In this document: positions 1 to 6,104 of the stretch, one piece after another
How positions within the stretch are numbered: the first letter of the stretch is position 1
Layout of the letters: the number at the start of each line of letters is the position of its first letter
Assembly (NCBI GenBank): GCA_022843505.1
Contig: JALHNN010000091.1
Location: 1 to 8,301, forward strand
Length of the DNA stretch: 8,301 nt
Source: Sulfuritalea sp.
Lineage (GTDB): Bacteria; Pseudomonadota; Gammaproteobacteria; Burkholderiales; Rhodocyclaceae
Direction of reading: 5' to 3'
The notes under the pieces: model-generated
Told to the model about the DNA's origin: nothing
Seen by the model: the letters and a program-made list of their open reading frames with translations, nothing else
The model's database searches: none
Program-made: the position numbers and the translations under genes

Positions 1-5
1 TCCTT

Positions 6-27
6 ATGTTGGCATTCTTGCCAACAT
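6..27. promoter_or_regulatory. Perfect inverted repeat, candidate autoregulatory operator of the toxin-antitoxin operon
   Basis: The arms ATGTTGGCA (6-14) and TGCCAACAT (19-27) are exact reverse complements separated by TTCT. The right arm runs into the toxin start codon (ATG 26-28), so a bound repressor would cover the translation start and probably the transcription start. Type II toxin-antitoxin operons are normally repressed by their DNA-binding antitoxin at such palindromes, and the second gene here encodes a winged-helix protein. The palindrome is seen in the sequence; operator function is inferred. As RNA it could also form a hairpin hiding the start codon. Confidence 0.6.
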
Positions 28-313
28 GCGGGCGACGCTGATTTACCAGCACCGGGTGGATTTTGACGATGGCGACATCCTTGAGATCGTGGTTTGGCGG
101 CTTGCCGTTCCGGTCGAGGGATGCAGTCATCCATACAAATATCGGCTGTTTTACGGGCGTCCCGGTGAACGTCTGCTCGGCTACGACAATGAGCGGCCGA
201 AGGGGGATCACCGCCATCAGGGGAGTCGCGAGCAGGCTTACCGCTTCGAGACTCCGGAAAAGCTGATCGACGAATTTCTGCGTGAAGTTGAAGACAGGAG
301 GGCTGGACGATGA
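26..313 (+). CDS. TumE/DUF6516-family toxin of a type II toxin-antitoxin pair
   Basis: A 95-residue protein that I recognise as a TumE-like (DUF6516) toxin. Family-typical stretches are the start MRATLIYQHRVDFDDGDILE, the core VVWRLAVPV (22-30), HPYKYRLFYGRPGERL (35-50) and the YDNE-x3-GDHRH segment (53-64), which is rich in charged and histidine residues and may form the active surface. The C-terminus (about 76-92) is helical and acidic/basic (ETPEKLIDEFLREVEDRR). The biochemical target is not established from the sequence; members of the family are annotated as toxins by their genetic linkage. ATG 26 is chosen because the N-terminus matches the family; there is no Shine-Dalgarno sequence before it, only the inverted repeat, which suggests a leaderless or poorly translated message. 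Its stop overlaps the next gene by ATGA. Toxin precedes antitoxin, as in higBA loci. Base composition is less GC-rich than in the genes after 757. Confidence 0.8.
   Translation: MRATLIYQHRVDFDDGDILEIVVWRLAVPVEGCSHPYKYRLFYGRPGERLLGYDNERPKGDHRHQGSREQAYRFETPEKLIDEFLREVEDRRAGR
296..301 (+). promoter_or_regulatory. Strong Shine-Dalgarno for the antitoxin
   Basis: AGGAGG lies 8 bases before the ATG at 310, inside the 3' end of the toxin gene. The toxin has no recognisable ribosome binding site, so this arrangement should give more antitoxin than toxin from the shared message. The motif and spacing are seen; the expression ratio is inferred. Confidence 0.7.
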
Positions 314-669
314 GAACTGCGAGCATCCGTATCCGCAAGGCCGACGAGTCGCTGAAGGCGGTACGCGCCGGCTTTCTTTCGGCCTGGAAGAGCGGGAAAT
401 ACAAGGGTGAGCATTTCGATTTCGAATCGCCTGCCGCCCTGTTTCGGGTTCTCACGCCCAAGCGCTGGGAACTGATCGAATGCCTTCAGAACGCAGGGCC
501 GCTCGGGGTGCGAGCCCTGGCGCGTGCCCTGGGTCGCGACGTGAAGCGGGTCCATGAGGATGCCACGGCGATGATCGAGGTCGGCATGGTGGAAAAAGCC
601 GAAGACGGCAAACTTGTCGTGCCTTTCGATGAAATTCGTGCCGACTTCGTGATGAAGTCGGCGGCTTGA
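310..669 (+). CDS. HVO_A0114-type winged-helix DNA-binding protein, antitoxin partner
   Basis: A 119-residue protein resembling the HVO_A0114 family of putative DNA-binding proteins that accompany DUF6516/TumE toxins. Residues 1-45 form a charged N-terminal part ending in FESPAALFRVLT, a segment typical of the family. Residues 48-108 look like a winged helix: LTPKRWELIECLQNAG (first helix), PLGVRALARALGRDVKRVHEDATAMIEVGMV (helix-turn-helix with the recognition helix about 77-93) and the wing EKAEDGKLVVPFDEI. The likely role is neutralising the upstream toxin and repressing the operon at the inverted repeat 6-27. The ATG at 310 overlaps the toxin stop by 4 bases, so the two are translationally coupled. 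Without linkage to the toxin it would be called only a small transcription regulator. Confidence 0.78.
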   Translation: MRTASIRIRKADESLKAVRAGFLSAWKSGKYKGEHFDFESPAALFRVLTPKRWELIECLQNAGPLGVRALARALGRDVKRVHEDATAMIEVGMVEKAEDGKLVVPFDEIRADFVMKSAA

Positions 670-693
670 TGACTGCCAGGGCGGCGCTGCCGC

Positions 694-720
694 GGGAAGC
701 CGGAATCGAGGTGGCTTCCC
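694..720 (+). terminator. Hairpin after the toxin-antitoxin operon, possible weak terminator
   Basis: GGGAAGCC (694-701) and GGCTTCCC (713-720) form a perfect 8-bp stem with an 11-base loop, 25 bases after the antitoxin stop. No run of T follows, so it does not meet the criteria for an intrinsic terminator. It could protect the 3' end of the message or mark the boundary of the acquired module. Confidence 0.3.
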
Positions 721-756
721 AAGCGCCTCGCATCCTTGTCATCACGAGCTTGGCCA

Positions 757-1395
757 ATGGCTAGCGCCCTTAGCCTTCTGCTCGTCGGCGCTACAGGTGC
801 CGTTGGCACTGCCGTGCTCGAGCTGGCGCTGCAGCGGCGTGAGATCAGCCGGATCATCGCGCCGACGCGGCGTCCGCTGGAGCGGCGCGCGGCGAAGCTG
901 GACAACCCGGTGCTCGACCTGGCCGCGCTGACCGGCGAGGAGAGTTTCTGGGCCTGCGATGCCGTGGTCTGCACCCTAGGCACCACGATCCGCACCGCCG
1001 GTTCGCAGGCCGCATTTGCCCGCATCGACCGCGACCTGCCGATACTGATCGGGCGCTTCGCCAAAGCCGGCGGCGCGACGCGCTATGCGCTGAATTCCTC
1101 GCTCGGCGCGAGTCCCGGGGGCAACTTCTACCTGCGCACCAAGGCCGAGGCCGAGCAGGGCATCATCGCCCTGGGCTTTGCCAGCACGACCCTTGTGCGG
1201 CCCTCGCTGATCGACGCCGAGCGCGGCGAGTCGCGTCCGGCCGAGCACCTGGGTGTGCTGTTCGCCCGCGCGCTGAAACCGGTGATCCCGAAGAAGTACC
1301 GGGCCGTGACGCCTCGGCAGATTGCGCAAGCCCTGCTGGACGGGGCGCTGGCGGGGGAGCCCGGCGTGCATGTCGTCGAATCCGACGCGCTCTGA
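757..1395 (+). CDS. NAD(P)-binding Rossmann-fold oxidoreductase (atypical SDR, NAD(P)H-binding/TIP30-like)
   Basis: A 212-residue protein with a nucleotide-binding glycine motif close to the N-terminus (GATGAVG, 11-17, matching GxxGxxG) after a hydrophobic first beta strand (LSLLLV). CDAVVCTLGTTIRTAGS (67-83) follows the pattern of the strand lying over the cofactor, with LGTT typical of the HIM1/TIP30-like atypical short-chain dehydrogenases. YALNSSLGA (110-118) and Y125-x3-K129 give the serine, tyrosine and lysine positions of the SDR active site. VRPSLIDAERGESRPAE (148-164) matches the family loop around the substrate. The length is usual for this group. ATG 757 is preferred: it puts the Rossmann strand at the expected distance and has a weak GAG 8 bases upstream; a TTG at 736 in frame would add seven unlikely residues. 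The substrate cannot be told. It is 43 bases before the enoyl-CoA hydratase homologue and probably co-transcribed with it. Confidence 0.82.
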   Translation: MASALSLLLVGATGAVGTAVLELALQRREISRIIAPTRRPLERRAAKLDNPVLDLAALTGEESFWACDAVVCTLGTTIRTAGSQAAFARIDRDLPILIGRFAKAGGATRYALNSSLGASPGGNFYLRTKAEAEQGIIALGFASTTLVRPSLIDAERGESRPAEHLGVLFARALKPVIPKKYRAVTPRQIAQALLDGALAGEPGVHVVESDAL

Positions 1396-1438
1396 GGCGC
1401 GCCTGGGGTATCTTTGCCGACCGAAACCGAGATCCGCC

Positions 1439-2215
1439 ATGGAATCCGACATCCTCTGCCAGCGTGACGGCGCCATCGCCACCGTCACCCTGTTCAATCC
1501 CGACAAGCTCAACGCGCTCAACGCGCGGATGTGGTTGCGGCTGCGTGAGACTTTTGCCGGGCTGGCGACGGACGAGAGCCTGCGCTGCGTGATCCTGCGC
1601 GGCGAAGGCGCCGCCTTCGCCGCCGGCGGCGACCTCGAGGAGTTCAGGACCGCACGTGCCGATGTCGATAGCGCGCTGGCCTACCACGAGGCCGTCGGAG
1701 AGGCCCTGGCGGCGATCGAGTCCTGTCCGCATCCGACGGTGGCGGCGATCCACGGTCCCTGCGTCGGCGGCGGGCTGGAAATCGCCTGCGCCTGCGATTT
1801 GCGCATCGGCGGCGAGGGCGCGAAATTCGGCGCGCCGATCATGAAGCTCGGCTTCTCGATGTACCCGGGCGAGCTGGCCGGCCTGCTGCGCCTGGCGGGG
1901 CCGGCGCTGGCGAAGGAGATCCTGCTCGAGGGCCGCCTGCTCCCCGCTGCCGAGGCTTATGCCAAGGGTCTGCTGACACGCGTCGTGGCCGACGCCGAGG
2001 TGTTCGCCGAGGCGCAGGCCGCCGCCGCGCGCATCGCCGCCGGGGCGCCGCTGGTGGCGCGCTGGCACAAGCAGTGGATCGCGCGCCTGATGGACGGGCG
2101 GCCGCTGACCCTGGAGGAAAAGCGCGCCTCCTTCGCCTTCCTCGACAGCGCCGATTACGCCGAGGGCCTGGCGGCCTTTCTCGAAAAGCGGCCGCCGCGC
2201 TTCACGGGCAAGTAG
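1439..2215 (+). CDS. Enoyl-CoA hydratase/isomerase (crotonase) family protein with an altered active site
   Basis: A 258-residue crotonase-fold protein of standard length. Visible family elements are the N-terminal strand and ATVTLFNPDKLNALNARM (14-31), the first oxyanion-hole segment GEGAAFAAGGDLEEF (55-69), and HGPCVGGGLEIACACDLRI (105-123), which supplies the second oxyanion-hole glycine and E114, equivalent to Glu144 of rat mitochondrial hydratase. The second catalytic glutamate (Glu164, in FGQPE) falls on I134 in FGAPIMKLG, and the usual GGTQRL motif is replaced by MYPGELAGLLRLAG (141-154). It therefore probably does not carry out classical enoyl-CoA hydration; isomerisation, another CoA-ester reaction, or a subfamily-specific chemistry is more likely. 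The C-terminus (about 190-258) forms the usual trimerisation helices. ATG 1439 gives a normal N-terminus, with a weak GAG seven bases before it. The equivalences are my alignment by eye. Confidence 0.85.
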   Translation: MESDILCQRDGAIATVTLFNPDKLNALNARMWLRLRETFAGLATDESLRCVILRGEGAAFAAGGDLEEFRTARADVDSALAYHEAVGEALAAIESCPHPTVAAIHGPCVGGGLEIACACDLRIGGEGAKFGAPIMKLGFSMYPGELAGLLRLAGPALAKEILLEGRLLPAAEAYAKGLLTRVVADAEVFAEAQAAAARIAAGAPLVARWHKQWIARLMDGRPLTLEEKRASFAFLDSADYAEGLAAFLEKRPPRFTGK

Positions 2216-2234
2216 CCTCGCAAGAAACACGAAG

Positions 2235-2262
2235 GGCCGCCCCAAGTTTTTCGGGGTGGGCC
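2235..2262. terminator. Terminator-like hairpin between convergent genes
   Basis: GGCC (2235-2238) pairs with GGCC (2259-2262) and CCCC (2240-2243) with GGGG (2253-2256), joined by a G-U pair and one bulged base; the loop includes five T. It sits 19 bases after the crotonase stop and just beyond the glutathione S-transferase stop on the other strand. On the plus strand no T-run follows; on the minus strand the downstream sequence is moderately T-rich. It is best read as a shared, probably bidirectional terminator. Confidence 0.5.
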
Positions 2263-2263
2263 T

Positions 2264-3037
2264 CTAGTACGGGCTCGCGCCCTCGAAGTCGGCGCTTGCG
2301 CCACGGTGACGCGCGTAGATGTCGCGCACCCAGTGCGCCGCCGCATGCGCCTGGAAGGGCGCGATCAGATCCGCGAACAGGGAATCGACTGGCTGCGGGC
2401 TTTGCATCGGCGAATTCGCCGGCCGCACCAGGGTGGCGAGCGTCGTCGCGGCGGTGATGTCGGCAAGCGTCAATCGATCGCCGACGAGGTAGCCCGTGGC
2501 CCTGGCCTGGGCGGCGACGAAGTCCATGGCTTCGTGGCCGGCGGCGATGCCGTCGGCCACCGCCGCCGCGCCGCTGATGCCGTTGCCCTTCCTGACCAGG
2601 GGTGCCGCCAGCGGCACGATCAGGGAGTAGAGGCGCTGCCTGAGCCGCGACTCGGCTTCGCCGAAGACGGCGGCGAAGTAGCGCGGCCGGCGCAACAGGG
2701 CGTCGAGCACGGCGCGGCGGATGCGCGGCGTGATGTCCTCGTCGAAGCGGCGCTGGATCGCCAGCACCTGCTCGCGCTGCGCCGGGTCATCGGGCATCAG
2801 GCGCGGCTCGGGGTGCTGCCTTTCCAGCCAGTCGAGGATGCGCGCCGAGCCATCGATGGCGCTGCCGTCATCGAGCACCAGCACGGGCGTCTGGGTGCGG
2901 CCGGTGAGCTTCTTCACCACCCCCATATGCGGCCCCGGCAGTAGGCTGCGGCGGCGGTGCGGCACACACTTGGCGTCCAGCGCCCAGCGGACCTTTTCGT
3001 TGTAGGGCGAATGGCGGAACTGCAGCAGTTCGATCAT
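2264..3037 (-). CDS. Glutathione S-transferase family protein
   Basis: A 257-residue two-domain GST. The thioredoxin-like N-domain begins MIELLQFRHSPYNEKVRWAL, where S10 (or Y12) is the candidate thiol-activating residue. It continues with the cis-proline P51 in TPVLVLDDG and the DGSARI segment (62-67) that normally holds the glutamyl end of glutathione. From about residue 85 the sequence is helical, and GYLVGDRLTLADITAATTLA (182-201) carries the conserved aspartate D193 of the C-domain folding motif. Substrate class is unknown; GSTs conjugate or reduce electrophiles with glutathione in the cytoplasm. Start ATG 3037 overlaps the stop of the DsbA-like gene by four bases, and there is no strong ribosome binding site, so translation is probably coupled. 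It is the last gene of the minus-strand run. A cytoplasmic GST after two envelope disulfide proteins suggests shared response to oxidative or electrophile stress, but only position supports that. Confidence 0.88.
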   Translation of the reverse strand: MIELLQFRHSPYNEKVRWALDAKCVPHRRRSLLPGPHMGVVKKLTGRTQTPVLVLDDGSAIDGSARILDWLERQHPEPRLMPDDPAQREQVLAIQRRFDEDITPRIRRAVLDALLRRPRYFAAVFGEAESRLRQRLYSLIVPLAAPLVRKGNGISGAAAVADGIAAGHEAMDFVAAQARATGYLVGDRLTLADITAATTLATLVRPANSPMQSPQPVDSLFADLIAPFQAHAAAHWVRDIYARHRGASADFEGASPY

Positions 3038-3687
3038 CGCTTCGCGTGTCGCAGCGTCTCGGCGACGAGTTCGCGCAGCGGCTCTTCGCCGAAGCTGGCG
3101 AGTGGCCGGCCGTTCACGAAGAAATCCGGGGTTTTGCTGACTTGCAGCAGTTGCGCATCGAGCAGGTCCTGCTCGATGACGCGGCCGATCTCGGGCGCGG
3201 CCATGTCGGCGCGCAGGCGCGCGAGGTCGAGGCCGGCGCGTTCAAGGATGGGCCAGATGCGCTCGGGCTGGGCGACGTGGTTCTGCACCCAGTCGCGCTG
3301 GCGGGCGAGCAGGGCTTCCAGCGCCGGCCAGAACTTGTCCTGCCGGCGCGCCGCCTCGAGCGCGGCGACCACCTGGTCGGAGCCCTTGTGGAAGGGCGCG
3401 TAGCGCACTACGAGGCGCAGGCGTTGCGGGTCCGTGGCGAGGATCTGCTTGACGATGGGATAGAAGGCGGCGCAGGTTTCGCAGGCCGGGTCGAGGAATT
3501 CGACGATGGTTACCGGCGCCTCGGCCGGGCCGAGGCTGGGCGCATGCGCGCGCTGCAGCGCGGCCAGCTGTGCCGGCGGCAGCGGGGCCGAATCGGCGTC
3601 CGGCTCGATGTTGTAGATCAGGGTGGCGAGGATGAAGGCGCCGAACAGGCAGGCCAGGGCGAGGCCGAGCAGGGTTTTTTGTTTCAC
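3034..3687 (-). CDS. DsbA-family thioredoxin-fold protein, probably membrane-anchored
   Basis: A 217-residue protein. Residues about 4-25 (KTLLGLALACLFGAFILATL) are one hydrophobic segment with a lysine-bearing N-terminus and no clear signal-peptidase site, so an uncleaved anchor facing the periplasm is likely. The thioredoxin fold begins around APVTIVEFLDPACETC (57-72), with redox pair C69-E-T-C72, then a helical insertion (about 105-180) as in DsbA/BdbD proteins, and the cis-proline loop KTPDFFVNGRPL (185-196; T186-P187). It should form, reduce or isomerise disulfides in exported proteins. Start: GTG 3687 has GGAG six bases upstream (3694-3697) and overlaps the dsbB stop by GTGA; open reading frame further upstream is only the unused frame of dsbB. 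The immediately preceding dsbB is the obvious electron acceptor, which favours an oxidase role. The acidic residue in CETC is unlike E. coli DsbA (CPHC), so redox potential may differ. Confidence 0.87.
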   Translation of the reverse strand: MKQKTLLGLALACLFGAFILATLIYNIEPDADSAPLPPAQLAALQRAHAPSLGPAEAPVTIVEFLDPACETCAAFYPIVKQILATDPQRLRLVVRYAPFHKGSDQVVAALEAARRQDKFWPALEALLARQRDWVQNHVAQPERIWPILERAGLDLARLRADMAAPEIGRVIEQDLLDAQLLQVSKTPDFFVNGRPLASFGEEPLRELVAETLRHAKR

Positions 3688-4127
3688 GTGCGACTCCGTG
3701 CATGCGCCGCCAGCAGCAGCGCGACTATGGTTGAAAACGCCGCCAGCGACAGCAGCGGGATGGTGAGAAAACCGAACCAGACCGCCACGGTCTGCGAGCA
3801 GGGCACGCCCTGGGTGCAGGGCTTGAGGCTCTCGGGAATCACGCCGGCGACGATCAGCTGGTGGAACACCGCCAGCAGCGCACCGGGGATGGCCAGGGCG
3901 AGTCCATAGAGCGGCATCCGCCGGTCGTAGGGGAAAAGGCCGAGCGGCAGGATCAGCGCCAGCGGGAACATGAAGATGCGCTGGTAACAGCACATGACGC
4001 AGATCGACAGCCGCATCACTTCGCCGAAGAACAGTGCGCCGAGCGTGGCGGAGGCGGCCACCAGCCAGGCGGCGAAGACCAGGTTCCAGGCCGTGGTCCT
4101 CGTTTCGGCAGCCTCGGCAGCGCGCAT
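3684..4127 (-). CDS. dsbB: Disulfide bond formation protein DsbB (BdbC-like quinone-coupled oxidase)
   Basis: A 147-residue inner-membrane protein with four predicted helices (about 14-36, 50-66, 72-95, 117-141), the usual DsbB topology. The first periplasmic cysteine pair is in SICVMCCYQR (C43 and C46, with an extra C47), followed by the conserved glutamine-arginine that contacts quinone. The second periplasmic loop has KPCTQGVPCSQ (C104 and C110). DsbB passes electrons from reduced DsbA to ubiquinone or menaquinone, regenerating oxidised DsbA. The short spacing of the second pair (C-x5-C, versus the long loop of E. coli DsbB) resembles the compact BdbC/DsbI type. ATG 4127 gives a family-like N-terminus with an AGGG only a few bases upstream. 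The gene ends in a 4-base overlap with the DsbA-like gene, and its start is 30 bases after the exported-protein gene, so the three probably share a message. Confidence 0.9.
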   Translation of the reverse strand: MRAAEAAETRTTAWNLVFAAWLVAASATLGALFFGEVMRLSICVMCCYQRIFMFPLALILPLGLFPYDRRMPLYGLALAIPGALLAVFHQLIVAGVIPESLKPCTQGVPCSQTVAVWFGFLTIPLLSLAAFSTIVALLLAAHARSRT

Positions 4128-4157
4128 CGCCCTGATCCCGACTGTCCGGCGCCTGCC

Positions 4158-4922
4158 TCAGGCGCCCACCGCCAGCGGTCGGACGCGGCGCTCCACGCGC
4201 AGCCCCGGCGGTGGCGGCTCGAAAGTCGGCGCTGGCAGTACGGCGGGAAACTCGACGCTTTCCAGCGTGGTGCTGCCGATGTACTGCCCCATGGCGAAAT
4301 GGCGTTCCGTCATGGCGATGCGGCGCCCATCGACCAGCCGGTAGTTCTCGTAGCCGGTGCCGAATTCCATCGCCGAGCCGGCTATGGTCAGCACGCCGCG
4401 CGAGCGCAGGATGAGGTGGGTGTCCGGGTCGATGTCGACATACACGCGGATGTTCTCCTGCACCCGCCATTCCAGCGCGCGTGCCGGCTTGCCGTCTGCC
4501 GCGGGCACCGTGCCGAGATCGGTAATCCGCTCGGCGTTGTCGCGCAGGCGCCAGGGCAGCGCCATGCGCGCCGCCTGCAGCACCACCGCGCCGTGGAAGG
4601 CCTCCGTTGCCGGCCGGCCCTGCTGCCAGGCTTCATTGCCGCGCATCAGGCGCGATTCGGCGCCGCCCGGATAGCGGATCTCGATGCGGAAGCGGTCGGG
4701 CGCCTGCCACCAGCGTTCCACCGGCCCGCGGCCGCGGCGTTGGGACTCGGTGGTGCCGCGTTCGTGGATCGCGCTCGGCGTGGCACCGCCGCCGTGGGCC
4801 GCCACCACTTCGTCGAGGAAGGCGCCGACATCGGCCAGCGCCGGTCGCCAGCCCAGCAGCAGGGTCAGCAGGGTGACGGCGCCAAGCAAAGACGCAGTCA
4901 TGCGGGGAAGGACAAGCCTCAT
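4158..4922 (-). CDS. Exported protein of unknown function, LolA/outer-membrane-lipoprotein-sorting-like
   Basis: A 254-residue predicted exported protein. Residues 1-30 form a Sec signal peptide: MRLVLPRM, a hydrophobic core (SLLGAVTLLTLLLG, 11-24), then PALA with cleavage expected before D31. The mature part alternates short hydrophobic and polar strands, including RWWQAPDRFRIEIRYPGG (70-87), LEWRVQENIRVYVDIDPDTHLILRSRG (150-176) and FGTGYENYRLVDGRRIAMTERHF (187-209). Strings of this 'basis substance, parameter, value' kind are typical of LolA-like and related half-barrel proteins that bind lipid or lipoprotein. The C-terminus (about 225-254) is proline-rich and basic. The mature part seems to contain no cysteine, so it is not an obvious disulfide client. 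The start at 4922 is chosen for the better signal peptide; ATG 4955, with a GGGGA-like site, would add eleven residues and is a fair alternative. Function is not recognised with certainty. Confidence 0.65.
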   Translation of the reverse strand: MRLVLPRMTASLLGAVTLLTLLLGWRPALADVGAFLDEVVAAHGGGATPSAIHERGTTESQRRGRGPVERWWQAPDRFRIEIRYPGGAESRLMRGNEAWQQGRPATEAFHGAVVLQAARMALPWRLRDNAERITDLGTVPAADGKPARALEWRVQENIRVYVDIDPDTHLILRSRGVLTIAGSAMEFGTGYENYRLVDGRRIAMTERHFAMGQYIGSTTLESVEFPAVLPAPTFEPPPPGLRVERRVRPLAVGA

Positions 4923-4994
4923 CGCGAAATCCGTGGGCAGGAGCAGGAGGGGCATTCTATTCCCCGCGCCGCAGGCGCAAGGACAGCTACGACA

Positions 4995-6104
4995 TCAGGC
5001 CGGCGCGAGAAGTTCCGCCGCATGGGTGGCGAGCGCCAATGAGGCCGTCAGCCCCGGCGACTCGATGCCGAAGAAATTGACCAGCCCGCGGACGCCATGC
5101 TGTGCCGGTCCGGCGACCAGGAAGTCGCGCGCCGCGTCGCCGGGGGCGTGGAGCTTGGGCCGGATGCCGGCATAGGCGGGCTGCAGGGCGCCGTCGGGCA
5201 GTTGCGGCCAGTAGCGGCGCACCTCGGCATAGAAGGCGTCGGCGCGGCGCGGATCGACCGTGTAGTCGATCCGCTCCAGCCACTCCACGTCGGGGCCGAA
5301 GCGCGCCTGGCCGCCGAGGTCCAGCGTCAGGTGCACGCCGAGTCCGGCGGCCTCCGGCACCGGGTAGATCAGGCGCGAGAAGGGCGCGCGGCCGGCCAGC
5401 GCGTAGTAGTTGCCCTTGGCGTAGAAGAGCGGCGGCACCGCCGCGGCCGGCAGGCCCTGCAGCGCGCCGGCGAACGCCTGGGCGCCGAGCCCGGCGCAAT
5501 TGACCACGCAATCGGCCGCCAGCTCGCTGCGCTCGCCGCCGCTGTCGATGGCGAGCACGATGCCATCGCTGTCGATGCGGCCCCCGAGCACCCGCGTTTG
5601 CAGCGCCAGCACCGCGCCGTCGCGCTCGGCGTCGCCCAGCAGCGAGAGCATCAGGGCGTGGCTGTCGATGATGCCGGTCGAGGGCGAGAGCAGCGCGGCG
5701 CGGCATTCCAGCGCCGGTTCCAGAGCCCGCGCGGCGTCGCGGGTAAGCCGCTGCAGGTCGTCGACACCGTTGGCGCGGGCGCGGGCGGCGATGGCATCGA
5801 GCTCGCCGACCTGTGCTTCGCTGGCGGCGACTATCAGCTTGCCGCAGCGCCGGTGGGCAATGCCGCGCGCGGCGCAATAGTCGTAGAGCCGCTTCTTGCC
5901 GGCGACGCAAAGCCGCGCCTTGAGCGAGCCGGCCGGGTAGTAGATGCCGGCATGGATCACTTCGCTGTTGCGCGCGCTGATGCCGCTGCCGAAGGCGCTC
6001 TCGCTTTCCAGGATCAGCACCTCGCGCCCGGTGGCGGCAAGCTCCCGGGCGACGGCAAGGCCGACGACGCCGGCGCCGATGATGGCGCAATCGATTTTTT
6101 CCAT
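4995..6104 (-). CDS. FAD-dependent oxidoreductase of the L-2-hydroxyglutarate dehydrogenase (LhgO-like) type
   Basis: A 369-residue DAO-type flavoprotein. It starts with the FAD dinucleotide motif CAIIGAGVVGLAVARELA (6-23; GxGxxG at 10-15), with E33 at the end of the second strand binding ribose. SARNSEVIHAGIYYPAGSLK (43-62) is a hallmark of L-2-hydroxyglutarate dehydrogenases, and CGKLIVA (87-93), VNCAGLGAQ (201-209, second FAD contact), KGNYYAL (230-236), YPVPEAAGLGVHLT (247-260), GIRPKL (313-318) and FFGIESPGLTASLAL (344-358) follow family order. The expected reaction is oxidation of L-2-hydroxyglutarate or a similar 2-hydroxyacid to the 2-oxoacid with electrons to the quinone pool. It is shorter than E. 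coli LhgO (about 420), so another hydroxyacid substrate is possible. ATG 6104 is preferred over a TTG at 6134 because the FAD strand then begins at residue 5; no clear Shine-Dalgarno precedes it. First gene of the minus-strand run; the next start is 72 bases away. Confidence 0.82.
   Translation of the reverse strand: MEKIDCAIIGAGVVGLAVARELAATGREVLILESESAFGSGISARNSEVIHAGIYYPAGSLKARLCVAGKKRLYDYCAARGIAHRRCGKLIVAASEAQVGELDAIAARARANGVDDLQRLTRDAARALEPALECRAALLSPSTGIIDSHALMLSLLGDAERDGAVLALQTRVLGGRIDSDGIVLAIDSGGERSELAADCVVNCAGLGAQAFAGALQGLPAAAVPPLFYAKGNYYALAGRAPFSRLIYPVPEAAGLGVHLTLDLGGQARFGPDVEWLERIDYTVDPRRADAFYAEVRRYWPQLPDGALQPAYAGIRPKLHAPGDAARDFLVAGPAQHGVRGLVNFFGIESPGLTASLALATHAAELLAPA

Noticed and set aside
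736..756. TTG start for the Rossmann oxidoreductase
   Set aside because: It adds seven residues before the first beta strand without a better ribosome binding site; ATG 757 is simpler.
1163..2245. A 360-codon minus-strand open frame opposite the oxidoreductase and crotonase genes
   Set aside because: Its translation is low-complexity, rich in Arg, Gly and Ala, and shows no family resemblance; the plus-strand proteins have clear motifs. It is a usual high-GC antisense shadow.
3688..4470. N-terminal extension of the DsbA-like frame back to 4470, which would give a 478-residue fusion
   Set aside because: The upstream part is the wrong frame through dsbB and the exported-protein gene and looks like Arg/Pro-rich noise; the GTG at 3687 has a good Shine-Dalgarno and is followed by the membrane anchor.
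3861..5042. A 393-codon plus-strand open frame opposite dsbB and the exported-protein gene
   Set aside because: Composition is dominated by Arg, Gly, His and Gln with no motif; the minus strand carries convincing DsbB and signal-peptide features.
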